5,294 nt of DNA from an uncultured Collinsella sp. (lineage in GTDB: Bacteria; Actinomycetota; Coriobacteriia; Coriobacteriales; Coriobacteriaceae), in NCBI GenBank assembly GCA_900759435.1, contig CAAEVD010000260.1, forward strand, positions 1 to 5,294. Reading direction: 5' to 3'. Position 1 is the stretch's first letter; each line of letters opens with the position of its first letter. Position numbers and translations under genes: made by a program. The notes below the pieces were generated by a model. It worked only from the letters and a program-made list of their open reading frames with translations, was not told where the DNA came from and made no database searches. Positions 1-5,294 of this stretch are shown piece after piece.

Positions 1-831
1 CCCGATATGACCTGCGACGGCAGCTTTGCCCTCGGCGGCTGCGTCTGCGCTGTGCTCATCGTCAATAACAACGTCGACCCGCTGCTCGCCGTGCTGGCCG
101 GTATGTGCGCCGGCGCCATCGCGGGTGCCGTCACGGGCATTTTGACCACCGTCTTCGAGATTCCCGCGATCCTCGCCGGAATCCTCACCCAGATCAGCCT
201 GTGGTCCATCAACCTGCGCATCATGGGCAAGTCCAATACGCCCATTCTTGCCAAGGGCACCGTGTTCTCGGCCGTCAGCAATATGACCGGTCTGCCGCAG
301 TCCACCGTTGCCATCATCTTGGGCATCCTGCTCGCCGTTGCTATCGTTGCCATCCTGTATTGGTTCTTTGGCACCGAAATCGGCTCGGCGCTGCGCGCCA
401 CCGGCAACAACGAGTACATGATCCGCGCTCTAGGCGTCAACACCAACTCCACCAAGATGATCGCCCTCGTGCTCTCCAACGCCCTCATCGGCCTTTCGGG
501 CGCGCTCATCTGCCAGAGCCAGAAGTACGCCGACATTGGTATGGGCACCGGTGCCATCGTTATCGGTCTTGCCGCCATTGTTATCGGTGAGGTGCTCGGC
601 CGTCTGCTGCCCGGCGGCCTCACACAGTTTAGCGTCCGTCTTGCCTCCGCCGTCTTTGGCTCCGTGGTGTACTTCCTTATCCGCGCCATCGTGCTGCAAT
701 TGGGCATGGACGCCAACGACATGAAGTTGCTCTCCGCCGTGATCGTCGCCGTGGCCCTGTGCGTGCCCGTGGTTTGGGAGCGTTATAAGCTCCGCAGCTC
801 CTACACGAAGGGAGATGAGGCAGATGCTTAA
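1..831 (+). CDS. ABC transporter permease, TrpY-like/COG4120 family (5' truncated)
   Basis: This is the membrane subunit of an ABC importer; 276 residues are visible, open from base 1, and the start lies upstream of the window. The protein is mostly hydrophobic, with about seven or eight likely membrane helices (for example residues 27-50, 103-123, 155-172, 182-200, 212-234 and 240-259, counting from the first base). Family-like motifs are DGSFALGG (6-13), SINLRIMGKSN (69-79) and the cytoplasmic coupling-loop type motif GSALRATGNN (128-137), as in the branched-chain/ribose permease superfamily (BPD_transp_2). The SINLRIMG-SN motif is typical of the uncharacterised COG4120 permeases, which pair with a TrpX-like binding protein and a COG1101 ATPase. 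The pairing with the next gene fits this. Family members are near 290-310 residues, so only a short N-terminal piece is missing. In streptococci related systems are linked to tryptophan uptake, but the substrate cannot be read from this sequence. Confidence 0.9.
   Translation, partial: PDMTCDGSFALGGCVCAVLIVNNNVDPLLAVLAGMCAGAIAGAVTGILTTVFEIPAILAGILTQISLWSINLRIMGKSNTPILAKGTVFSAVSNMTGLPQSTVAIILGILLAVAIVAILYWFFGTEIGSALRATGNNEYMIRALGVNTNSTKMIALVLSNALIGLSGALICQSQKYADIGMGTGAIVIGLAAIVIGEVLGRLLPGGLTQFSVRLASAVFGSVVYFLIRAIVLQLGMDANDMKLLSAVIVAVALCVPVVWERYKLRSSYTKGDEADA
808..814 (+). promoter_or_regulatory. Ribosome binding site that decides the ATPase start
   Basis: AAGGGAG lies inside the end of the permease gene. 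It touches the ATG at 815 with no spacer, so that start is unlikely. It sits 9 nt before the ATG at 824, which is a normal distance. The ATPase is therefore annotated from 824, beginning MLKLSHVKKTF, as expected for this family. Confidence 0.75.
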
Positions 832-1618
832 GCTCTCGCATGTCAAGAAGACCTTTAACAAGGGCACCGTCACCGAGAAGCGCGCGCTCACCGGCGTCGA
901 CCTCACCCTGAATGACGGCGACTTTGTAACCGTGATCGGCGGCAACGGCGCCGGCAAGTCCACGCTGCTCAACATGATCGCCGGCGTGTACCCGCTCGAT
1001 TCGGGCGTTATTGAGCTCGACGGCACCGACATCTCGCGCCTGAGCGAGTCGCAGCGCGCCAAGTACCTGGGCCGCGTGTTTCAAGACCCCATGCGCGGTA
1101 CCGCTGCCGACATGCAGATCGCCGAGAACCTGGCCCTCGCCAAGCGTCGCGGCCAGCGTCGCGACCTTTCGTGGGGCGTCACCAAGGCCGAGAAAGATGA
1201 GTACGTCGAGCTGCTCAAGCGCCTGGACCTTGGTCTGGACACGCGTCTCAACGCCAAGGTCGGCCTGCTCTCGGGTGGCCAGCGCCAGGCACTCACCCTG
1301 CTGATGGCCACGCTCACCAGGCCGCGCCTGCTGCTGCTCGACGAGCACACCGCGGCCCTCGACCCCAAGACGGCCTCTAAGGTGCTCAACCTGACCGAGG
1401 AGATCGTCGACGAGAACCACCTGACCACGCTCATGGTCACGCACAACATGAACGACGCCATCCGTCTGGGCAACCGTCTGATCATGATGCACGAGGGCCA
1501 TGTGATCTACGACGTGGCGGGCGATGAGAAGAAGTCGCTCACCGTAGCCGACCTGCTGCAGAAATTCGAGGAGGTCTCGGGTGGCGAGCTCGCCAACGAC
1601 CGCATGCTGCTAAGCTAA
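824..1618 (+). CDS. ABC transporter ATP-binding protein, COG1101 (TrpZ-like) family
   Basis: This is the ATPase subunit that drives the permease encoded just upstream; it acts on the cytoplasmic face of the membrane. From the ATG at 824 it has 264 residues, a normal length for a single-domain ABC ATPase. All nucleotide-binding motifs are intact: Walker A GGNGAGKS (39-46), Q-loop glutamine (87), signature LSGGQ (149-153), Walker B LLLLDE (169-174, catalytic Glu at 174), D-loop ALDP (178-181) and H-loop His (207). The Walker B extension DEHTAALDPKTA is characteristic of the COG1101 ATPases that partner COG4120 permeases. The gene overlaps the permease by 8 nt, indicating translational coupling and one operon. 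An in-frame ATG at 815 would add three residues but has no ribosome-binding-site spacer. The substrate is unknown; amino-acid import (tryptophan/tyrosine-like systems) is a family-based guess only. Confidence 0.93.
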   Translation: MLKLSHVKKTFNKGTVTEKRALTGVDLTLNDGDFVTVIGGNGAGKSTLLNMIAGVYPLDSGVIELDGTDISRLSESQRAKYLGRVFQDPMRGTAADMQIAENLALAKRRGQRRDLSWGVTKAEKDEYVELLKRLDLGLDTRLNAKVGLLSGGQRQALTLLMATLTRPRLLLLDEHTAALDPKTASKVLNLTEEIVDENHLTTLMVTHNMNDAIRLGNRLIMMHEGHVIYDVAGDEKKSLTVADLLQKFEEVSGGELANDRMLLS

Positions 1619-1657
1619 ACCTACCAAAAAGGGACAGATTTATTTTGGTAGGTTTTA
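1618..1657 (+). terminator. Intrinsic terminator 1 after the ABC operon
   Basis: A perfect 12-bp inverted repeat, AACCTACCAAAA (1618-1629) with TTTTGGTAGGTT (1643-1654), encloses a 13-nt loop, AGGGACAGATTTA. The 5' arm begins on the last base of the ATPase stop codon. A-rich and T-rich ends make it plausible in both directions. The loop shares a core with two other hairpins in the window (1672-1711 and 4698-4733). Confidence 0.8.
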
Positions 1658-1671
1658 TCTGCACAAACGTC

Positions 1672-1711
1672 AAAACCGCCGCAAAGGGGCAGACGTCCTT
1701 GCGGCGGTTTT
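1672..1711 (+). terminator. Intrinsic terminator 2, in tandem with the first
   Basis: A perfect 13-bp inverted repeat, AAAACCGCCGCAA (1672-1684) with TTGCGGCGGTTTT (1699-1711), has the loop AGGGGCAGACGTCC. The stem is GC-rich with an A-run before and a T-run after, so it should terminate strongly and possibly in both directions. It starts 17 nt after terminator 1, giving a double stop between the ABC operon and the nucleotidase gene. Confidence 0.85.
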
Positions 1712-1715
1712 CGCA

Positions 1716-1721
1716 TATTAT
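1716..1721 (+). promoter_or_regulatory. Possible -10 box for the nucleotidase gene
   Basis: TATTAT lies just after terminator 2 and about 55 nt before the start codon, and matches the -10 consensus at 5 of 6 positions. A second candidate, GATAAT, is at 1725-1730. No convincing -35 box sits at the right distance from either. A promoter is expected here because two terminators precede it, but the exact box is uncertain. Confidence 0.35.
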
Positions 1722-1741
1722 GTCGATAATCCGATATTCAA

Positions 1742-1754
1742 CCAGACATTCTGG
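1742..1754. repeat. Small inverted repeat in the nucleotidase leader
   Basis: CCAGA-CAT-TCTGG is a 5-bp inverted repeat with a 3-nt centre, directly before the ribosome binding site. It could be a small operator or a weak leader hairpin, or may be chance. The position between probable promoter and start codon is the only support for a regulatory role. Confidence 0.3.
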
Positions 1755-1768
1755 CTAAGGACTAAGGA
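1755..1768 (+). promoter_or_regulatory. Duplicated ribosome binding site (CTAAGGA x2) of the nucleotidase gene
   Basis: Two perfect copies of CTAAGGA stand head to tail (1755-1761 and 1762-1768). The second AAGGA is 7 nt from the ATG at 1776 and is the working Shine-Dalgarno site. The first is 14 nt away, too far to be optimal. The duplication may be slippage or may help ribosome standby. Confidence 0.6.
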
Positions 1769-3082
1769 AACTGCCATGAAAAGACTCCCCCGCCTTGCGT
1801 TAGCCGCCGCGTTGTTTGCCGGCGCGCTCGCAGGCATCCCAAGCCTCGCTTTCGCGGGGAACCTGCCCGCCGCTATTGACGGCTCCGTGGCCGTCATGCA
1901 CACCAACGACATCCACGGCAGCTACAAGTACAGCTACAACGAAAGCAAGGGCACTGGCACTGTGGGCTTTGACGGACTGGCGGTTCTCTATAGCGCCCAG
2001 GGCAACGCCCCCGATCTTTTGCTCGATGCGGGCGACACCTTCCACGGACAGTCCTTCGCCACCATGAGTGAGGGCAAGAGCATCGCCGAGCTCATGGACA
2101 CCTTCTATGCCGACGGCTACGACGCGACCACGCCAGGTAACCACGACTGGAGCTACGGCGCGGACAAACTCCGCACCATGACCAGCTACAGCACCACTGG
2201 CACGCCCTTCGCCATGCTCTGCGCGAACGCAAAGTCTACGAGCGGCGTATGGAGCTCGAGCATCACGAAGACGCTCGATCGCACCTGGGAGGATAGCGAA
2301 GATCACTCCACATTCGACTACAAAATCAAGGTCGGCGTCGTGGGCGCCATGGATGAGTCGCTGGAATCCTCGCTGCGCGCGGACCTGGTCGCGGGTACGT
2401 CGTTCTCGAGTGCCGCGAACGCCATCAATACCGAGGCAGAGCAGCTGCGCAGGGAGGGCTGCGATGTTGTTGTGTGTATCGCGCATACACTCAACGCCAA
2501 GACCTTTGCCACGCGGCTCCGTGGCGTCGATGCCCTTATCGCAGGCCACGAGCACATCAACCTTAACGAGAAGGTGACGGGAGCCGACGGCAAGACGATC
2601 CACGTTGTTGAGGCAGGCAGCGCCTTTGCCGAGGTGGGGCTGCTTTCCATTCCGTACAAGTACGACACGAATGGCACCGAGACGACCGACGATGACACGG
2701 TCACGGTCCCTGCAGACGGCAGCGACGAGAAGCTCTACACCGCCAAGAACGTCAACGACCTTTTGGCAGACCCCGACAAGGGCTCCGACTACCAAAGCCG
2801 CCTTGAAGACGTCCGCAACAAGATCAAGCCGCTCGACGAGGCCTTTGAAAACGAATCGAACAAGGTGCTCGGCACATCCACCACCAACTATTTCTACGGC
2901 GAGGACGCCGCAGGCACGCATGGTTGGGAAATGGTGCGCACCACCGATTTCCGCCCCAGCAAGGAGGACGACACCACCAAAGCCCAGACCATCGGCACGT
3001 GATTTGCGGCTCCTATCTTGCCTTGACGGGCGCAGACCTCGCTATCGAAAACGCTGGCGGCATCCGCGGCGGCATCGCGGCG

Positions 3083-3112
3083 GGCAACGTGACCGCCGGC
3101 AACGTGACCGCC
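3083..3112 (+). repeat. 15-nt tandem repeat within the nucleotidase gene (GNVTA x2)
   Basis: GGCAACGTGACCGCC occurs twice without a gap (3083-3097, 3098-3112), encoding GNVTA-GNVTA between the NAGGIR and PYGN motifs. The family normally has a G-D-[IV]-T-x-G-D-V stretch here. The two units therefore fit the ordinary fold and need not be an extra insertion, although their exact identity in DNA is striking. Confidence 0.7.
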
Positions 3113-3697
3113 ATCTCGCCCTACGGCAACACCGTGGAGACCTGGACCATGACCGGTGCGGACTTCCTCGCAGCGCTCGAGCACTCGCTGCAGATCAGCG
3201 ACGAGTGCAATCACAGTTATGAGCTTCAGCAAGCCTACGTGGCAGCCGGTCATACCGAGCAGGAGGCGCAAGACAAGTACAAGTGGCGCGATGACTCTGG
3301 CAGCGTTCTCTCCTTTGGCGGCATCAACGTGACGATTGATTGGACGCAGCCCGAAGGCAAGCGCATTGTGAGTGCCACACTCACCAAGGACGGCAGCACG
3401 CTCGATCCCACCAAGACCTATACCGTCGCCACCAACAACTACATCATTACCAACACGACCGACTTCCCCACCTTCGCACACGCCACCAAGCGCACCGAGT
3501 GGGGCACGTGTGAGGCGGCGCTGAGGGCGCTGATTGGGCAAAACGGCTGGGAGAGCAAGATGGTTGGACTCGCCGGCACCATCAGCTTTGGCTCCGTTGC
3601 CGTGGACCCCACGCCCTCACCGGCCCCGACGCCTAAGCCCTCGTCTAAGACGGACACGGCGACCACGAAGGTCATCACCAAGAAGACGACCGGTAAG

Positions 3698-3799
3698 CTT
3701 GCCGCAACGGGAGACCGCACGCTGGCAGTAGTTGGCGCGTGCCTTATCGGCGGCATCATCGTCATCATGCTCGGCATTATCTGGAAGCGTCGACGCTAA
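3698..3799 (+). other. C-terminal sortase sorting signal (LAATG, helix, KRRR)
   Basis: The last part of the nucleotidase frame encodes LAATGD, a hydrophobic stretch of about 20 residues (LAVVGACLIGGIIVIMLGII) and a KRRR tail. This is the three-part layout of a cell-wall sorting signal. It is preceded by a Pro/Thr/Lys-rich stalk typical of wall-spanning linkers. LAxTG is the variant recognised by class E sortases in high-GC Gram-positives, in place of the usual LPxTG. With the upstream frameshift this signal would not be translated. Confidence 0.8.
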
Positions 3800-3850
3800 G
3801 CTACACCGCCGGGCCTTACAGCCCCGCCGCGTAAACCTTATATCGAGCAC

Positions 3851-3885
3851 AGAAGCCCGTCCGAATTTGATCGGACGGGCTTCTT
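3851..3885 (+). terminator. Hairpin terminator after the nucleotidase gene
   Basis: A perfect 14-bp stem, AGAAGCCCGTCCGA (3851-3864) with TCGGACGGGCTTCT (3871-3884), closes a 6-nt loop (ATTTGA). It is very stable, but the T-run after it is short (TT then GATGG), so release may be less efficient than at a classic terminator. The A-poor 5' side makes a reverse role less likely. Confidence 0.75.
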
Positions 3886-3897
3886 GATGGGTATCAT
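3867..3897 (+). promoter_or_regulatory. Possible promoter of the mechanosensitive channel gene
   Basis: TATCAT (3892-3897) matches the -10 consensus at 5 of 6 positions, and TTGATC (3867-3872) is a partial -35 match at a long 19-nt spacing. The -35 would overlap the loop and 3' arm of the preceding terminator. The -10 lies in GGTATCATGGTT, which recurs almost exactly before the last gene (GGTACCATGGTT, 4741-4752). Confidence 0.35.
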
Positions 3898-3911
3898 GGT
3901 TGGACGATCAT

Positions 3912-3918
3912 AAGGAGG
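3912..3918 (+). promoter_or_regulatory. Consensus ribosome binding site of the channel gene
   Basis: AAGGAGG is a perfect match to the anti-Shine-Dalgarno sequence, ending 10 nt before the ATG at 3929. It predicts strong translation initiation and fixes the start codon. Confidence 0.85.
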
Positions 3919-3928
3919 TTTTCCCTAC

Positions 3929-4696
3929 ATGGATTTGTTTGAGCCGATTCTTCATTTCTTTGAGCAACGGTGGGTCCACAACATCATCTGGGCCGTCATC
4001 TTGGCGATAGGCACCGCCGTCGCCGCCAAGGTCGTATCCAAGACCCTGAATCATCTGCTTAACCGAGACGATAACCCGCTTCCGGCATCGAGTATCTTCA
4101 TCAACATCGCGCGCGCCGTCATCTGGATGATCGGCGGCAGCTTTATCCTCGACAACTGCTTTGGCATTAACGCAAACGCGCTCGTCGCCGCTCTTGGCGT
4201 CGGCGGCATCGCCATCTCGCTCGGCTTTCAGGACACGCTGTCAAACCTTATCGGCGGCATGCAAGTGACCTTTATGGGCATCATCAAACCCGGCGACAAT
4301 ATCGAGGTCGGCGGCGTATCCGGCGTGGTCCAAGACATCACTTGGCGCCATACAACGATTGAGGATGCCTGTGGACAGACCATCATTGTGCCCAACTCCA
4401 ACATCTCCAAGAACACGCTCGTGCATTTGATGCCCTTTGGGCGCGTGGCCGTGCCCGTTGCCGTAAAGGACACGTCCAAGTGGGCCTCACTCGACGCACT
4501 GGCAGACGAGCTGACCAGCGCCACCAAGGCCGCCGTGCTTCCCATCTCGGGCTTTGACAAGGAGCCCTACGTGCTCTTTAGCGAGATCGGCGACTTTGGC
4601 ATTAAGGGCAAGATCATCTTTATCGTCAGCGACGACAGCACCACCTTCACGGCAGCCGACGCCTGCATCCGCGCCATCGCCCCCATCATCGCCTAA
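3929..4696 (+). CDS. Small-conductance mechanosensitive channel, MscS family
   Basis: This encodes an inner-membrane channel that opens under membrane tension and releases small solutes during hypo-osmotic shock. It has 255 residues, a little shorter than E. coli MscS (286), with the minimal three-helix layout. Likely membrane segments are residues 18-35 and 57-76, and the pore-lining third helix 83-110, rich in Gly and Ala (ALVAALGVGGIAISLGFQDT) and followed by SNLIGG, as in MscS TM3. The beta domain follows: KPGDNIEVGGVSGVV (120-134), then TTIEDACGQTIIVPNSNI (142-159), matching the family D-G-x-x-[IV]-x-[IV]-P-N signature. The C-terminal alpha/beta domain runs to 255. The start is fixed by the AAGGAGG site. 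Flanking terminators on both sides suggest a single-gene transcript. Ion preference and gating threshold cannot be inferred. Confidence 0.95.
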   Translation: MDLFEPILHFFEQRWVHNIIWAVILAIGTAVAAKVVSKTLNHLLNRDDNPLPASSIFINIARAVIWMIGGSFILDNCFGINANALVAALGVGGIAISLGFQDTLSNLIGGMQVTFMGIIKPGDNIEVGGVSGVVQDITWRHTTIEDACGQTIIVPNSNISKNTLVHLMPFGRVAVPVAVKDTSKWASLDALADELTSATKAAVLPISGFDKEPYVLFSEIGDFGIKGKIIFIVSDDSTTFTAADACIRAIAPIIA

Positions 4697-4697
4697 C

Positions 4698-4733
4698 CCG
4701 CCAAAAGGAGACAGGAACCTTTGTGGTGGTTTT
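4698..4733 (+). terminator. Imperfect hairpin terminator after the channel gene
   Basis: CCGCCAAAAGG (4698-4708) pairs with CCTTTGTGGTGG (4718-4729) through one G-U pair and one bulged G. The loop is AGACAGGAA and TTTT follows (4730-4733). It begins one base after the channel stop codon. Its AAAAGG-GACAG core resembles the two hairpins after the ABC operon, so it may be a decayed copy of the same small repeat. Confidence 0.75.
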
Positions 4734-4742
4734 CATTCGTGG

Positions 4743-4748
4743 TACCAT
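4743..4748 (+). promoter_or_regulatory. Possible -10 box for the last gene
   Basis: TACCAT lies 40 nt before the start codon, within GGTACCATGGTT, a near copy of the sequence before the channel gene. A weak -35 (TTGTGG, 4721-4726) at 16 nt would overlap the terminator's 3' arm. The call rests mainly on position and on the shared 12-mer. Confidence 0.3.
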
Positions 4749-4773
4749 GGTTCATATCGTTGTTTAAACGACT

Positions 4774-4780
4774 AAGGGAG
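4774..4780 (+). promoter_or_regulatory. Ribosome binding site of the last gene
   Basis: AAGGGAG ends 8 nt before the ATG at 4789. It sets that ATG as the start of the open frame that continues to the window edge. Confidence 0.75.
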
Positions 4781-4788
4781 TAGACACC

Positions 4789-5294
4789 ATGGAAGAGGCC
4801 TATCGTCAAGCACGCAAGCGCGGCGAGCAAGGACGTCGACGCGCCATTAGCCAAAGCGAGCATCCATACCTTACGGACCTCGACAGTTTGGTTGCCCAGC
4901 TCCCCTTAGGTCAGCGAGAGAATGTCGGCCTAAGGGATATTCCGCTCGAAATGGTCGTCGGCACGGTCACCAAGGGCCGTCAGTCCGCCTTTTCGTGTAA
5001 CTTTATGCCCCTGCTTCCGTTTAGCACCGAGTTCGCCCGCAAGTGGTCCAACCTCTACGACATTCAGGTAACCGAGGGCTATCGCGACCCCGTCATCGTC
5101 ACCGAGTTCATGCATCGGTTCTATGTCCAGGAAGGCAACAAACGCGTCAGTGTCCTCAAATTCCTAGACGCCCCGACGGTTTCGGCCAAGGTCACCCGTC
5201 TCTACCCCGGCACATGGGATTCCGTCGAAAGCCGCCTGTACGGTGAATTCTGCGCGTTTTGGCGCGTCTGCCCCCTATACGAGATCGAGTTCTC
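4789..5294 (+). CDS. ParB-like N-terminal domain protein, probably a BMP-family-like protein (3' truncated)
   Basis: The frame is open from the ATG to the window end, giving 168 residues with no stop; the 3' part lies outside. There is no signal peptide or membrane helix: the N-terminus is charged (MEEAYRQARKRGEQGRRRA), so this part is cytoplasmic. Residues 51-76 (IPLEMVVGTVTKGRQSAFSCNFMPLL) and 101-126 contain a ParB/sulfiredoxin-like pattern, with a beta strand followed by FYVQEGNKRVSVLKFL. The EGNKRVS core corresponds to the D-G-x-x-R nucleotide-binding box of ParB-like proteins. From memory, this N-terminus, including YVQEGNKRVSV, is found in long proteins of Clostridia and Coriobacteria annotated as BMP-family ABC substrate-binding proteins. 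The missing C-terminal half would decide this. The function is unknown. It has its own probable promoter and ribosome binding site and is not obviously in an operon with the channel. Confidence 0.75.
   Translation, partial: MEEAYRQARKRGEQGRRRAISQSEHPYLTDLDSLVAQLPLGQRENVGLRDIPLEMVVGTVTKGRQSAFSCNFMPLLPFSTEFARKWSNLYDIQVTEGYRDPVIVTEFMHRFYVQEGNKRVSVLKFLDAPTVSAKVTRLYPGTWDSVESRLYGEFCAFWRVCPLYEIEF

Larger units (their letters stand above)
1776..3799 (+). pseudogene. Cell-wall-anchored 5'-nucleotidase/metallophosphoesterase, frameshifted
   Basis: The intact product would be a secreted enzyme that removes phosphate from nucleotides outside the cell (UshA/YfkN/5'-nucleotidase family). The first frame gives 408 residues (1776-3002) and stops at TGA 3000-3002. 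The rest continues in the -1 frame to TAA at 3799. Adding one base between 2999 and 3000 joins them into 674 residues and reads TIGTLICGSYLALTGAD, matching the family ETNLGNLI segment. Domains: signal peptide 1-27 (ends SLAFA); metallophosphatase domain with NDIHG (44-48), DAGD (84-87), GNHD (121-124), AH (236-237) and GHEH (257-260), all metal-site motifs present; C-terminal nucleotidase domain from about 363, with NAGGIR (426-431) and PYGNTVETW (449-457). Then follow a Pro/Thr-rich stalk, LAATG (642-646), a membrane helix (about 650-670) and KRRR. As read, the truncated product keeps the metal-site domain but loses the substrate-binding domain and the anchor. The break could be a real mutation or a sequencing error; no slippery heptamer is seen that would support programmed frameshifting. 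Confidence 0.88.

Noticed and set aside
815..823. ATG at 815 as the start of the ATPase
   Set aside because: The Shine-Dalgarno sequence touches this ATG with no spacer, while ATG 824 has a 9-nt spacer and gives the usual family N-terminus.
677..1501. Minus-strand open frame of 274 codons across the permease end and ATPase
   Set aside because: The sense strand encodes an ATPase with every nucleotide-binding motif intact; the antisense product is low-complexity and unlike any family I recognise.
1800..2921. Long open frame of 373 codons on the minus strand opposite the nucleotidase gene
   Set aside because: It mirrors the G+C-rich codon pattern of the sense gene, has no recognisable motif, and the sense frame carries clear catalytic motifs. 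It is a shadow.
2924..3001. Independent start at ATG 2924 for the downstream half of the nucleotidase as a separate gene
   Set aside because: The first 26 residues of that frame (MGNGAHHRFPPQQGGRHHQS...) are a shifted reading of the upstream domain. There is no ribosome binding site or signal peptide, and the true domain begins only after about 3000.
2970..3002. Programmed -1 ribosomal frameshift linking the two nucleotidase halves
   Set aside because: No X-XXY-YYZ slippery heptamer is in frame before the TGA and no obvious stimulatory hairpin follows. A missing base explains the data more simply.
3083..3112. The 15-nt tandem repeat as a recent insertion or phase-variable tract
   Set aside because: The encoded GNVTAGNVTA fits the usual G-D-[IV]-T-x-G-D-V spacing of the family between NAGGIR and PYGN, so no extra residues are implied.
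3800..3850. Possible small RNA or hairpin in the GC-rich stretch after the nucleotidase stop
   Set aside because: Only short imperfect pairing (around CGGGCC and GCCCCG) is seen before the real terminator at 3851; there is no support for an RNA gene.

Overview
The window is about 60% G+C, all genes are on the + strand, and the intergenic gaps are short and full of hairpins. Strong AAGGAGG-type ribosome binding sites, a signal peptide plus C-terminal sortase signal (LAATG, a membrane helix, KRRR), and no outer-membrane genes point to a high-GC Gram-positive. Overall style (gene types, codon use, an LAxTG anchor, a ParB-like/BMP-type protein) suggests a gut Coriobacteriia such as Collinsella. 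That placement is an inference from memory of the families, not a database match.

Layout. Bases 1-831 hold the 3' part of an ABC transporter permease, and 824-1618 its ATPase, overlapping by 8 nt. Together they form the membrane and motor parts of the uncharacterised COG4120/COG1101 (TrpXYZ-like) importer family; the substrate-binding protein probably lies upstream, outside the window. Two tandem hairpin terminators follow (1618-1657, 1672-1711). Bases 1776-3799 hold one long gene for a secreted, wall-anchored 5'-nucleotidase/metallophosphoesterase. It is broken by an apparent 1-nt deletion at about 2999/3000, which makes a TGA stop exactly where the C-terminal nucleotidase domain begins. After a strong hairpin (3851-3884) comes a complete small MscS-type mechanosensitive channel (3929-4696), then a third repeat-like terminator (4698-4733). 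The last gene starts at 4789 and runs off the window; its N-terminus carries a ParB-like motif and resembles the N-terminal part of long BMP-family-like proteins of gut anaerobes.

How the genes work together. Permease and ATPase are one transporter. The other three genes each have their own terminator and probable own promoter, so they look like separate transcription units. The nucleotidase would release phosphate and nucleosides outside the cell, and the channel would protect against hypo-osmotic shock. No link between them is visible beyond adjacency.

The most interesting points are the clean frameshift in the nucleotidase, its LAATG (class E-like) sorting motif, and three intergenic hairpins that share an AAA-GG-CAG core. 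The core suggests a dispersed palindromic repeat used as a terminator. I see no evidence of a wholly new multi-gene system here.
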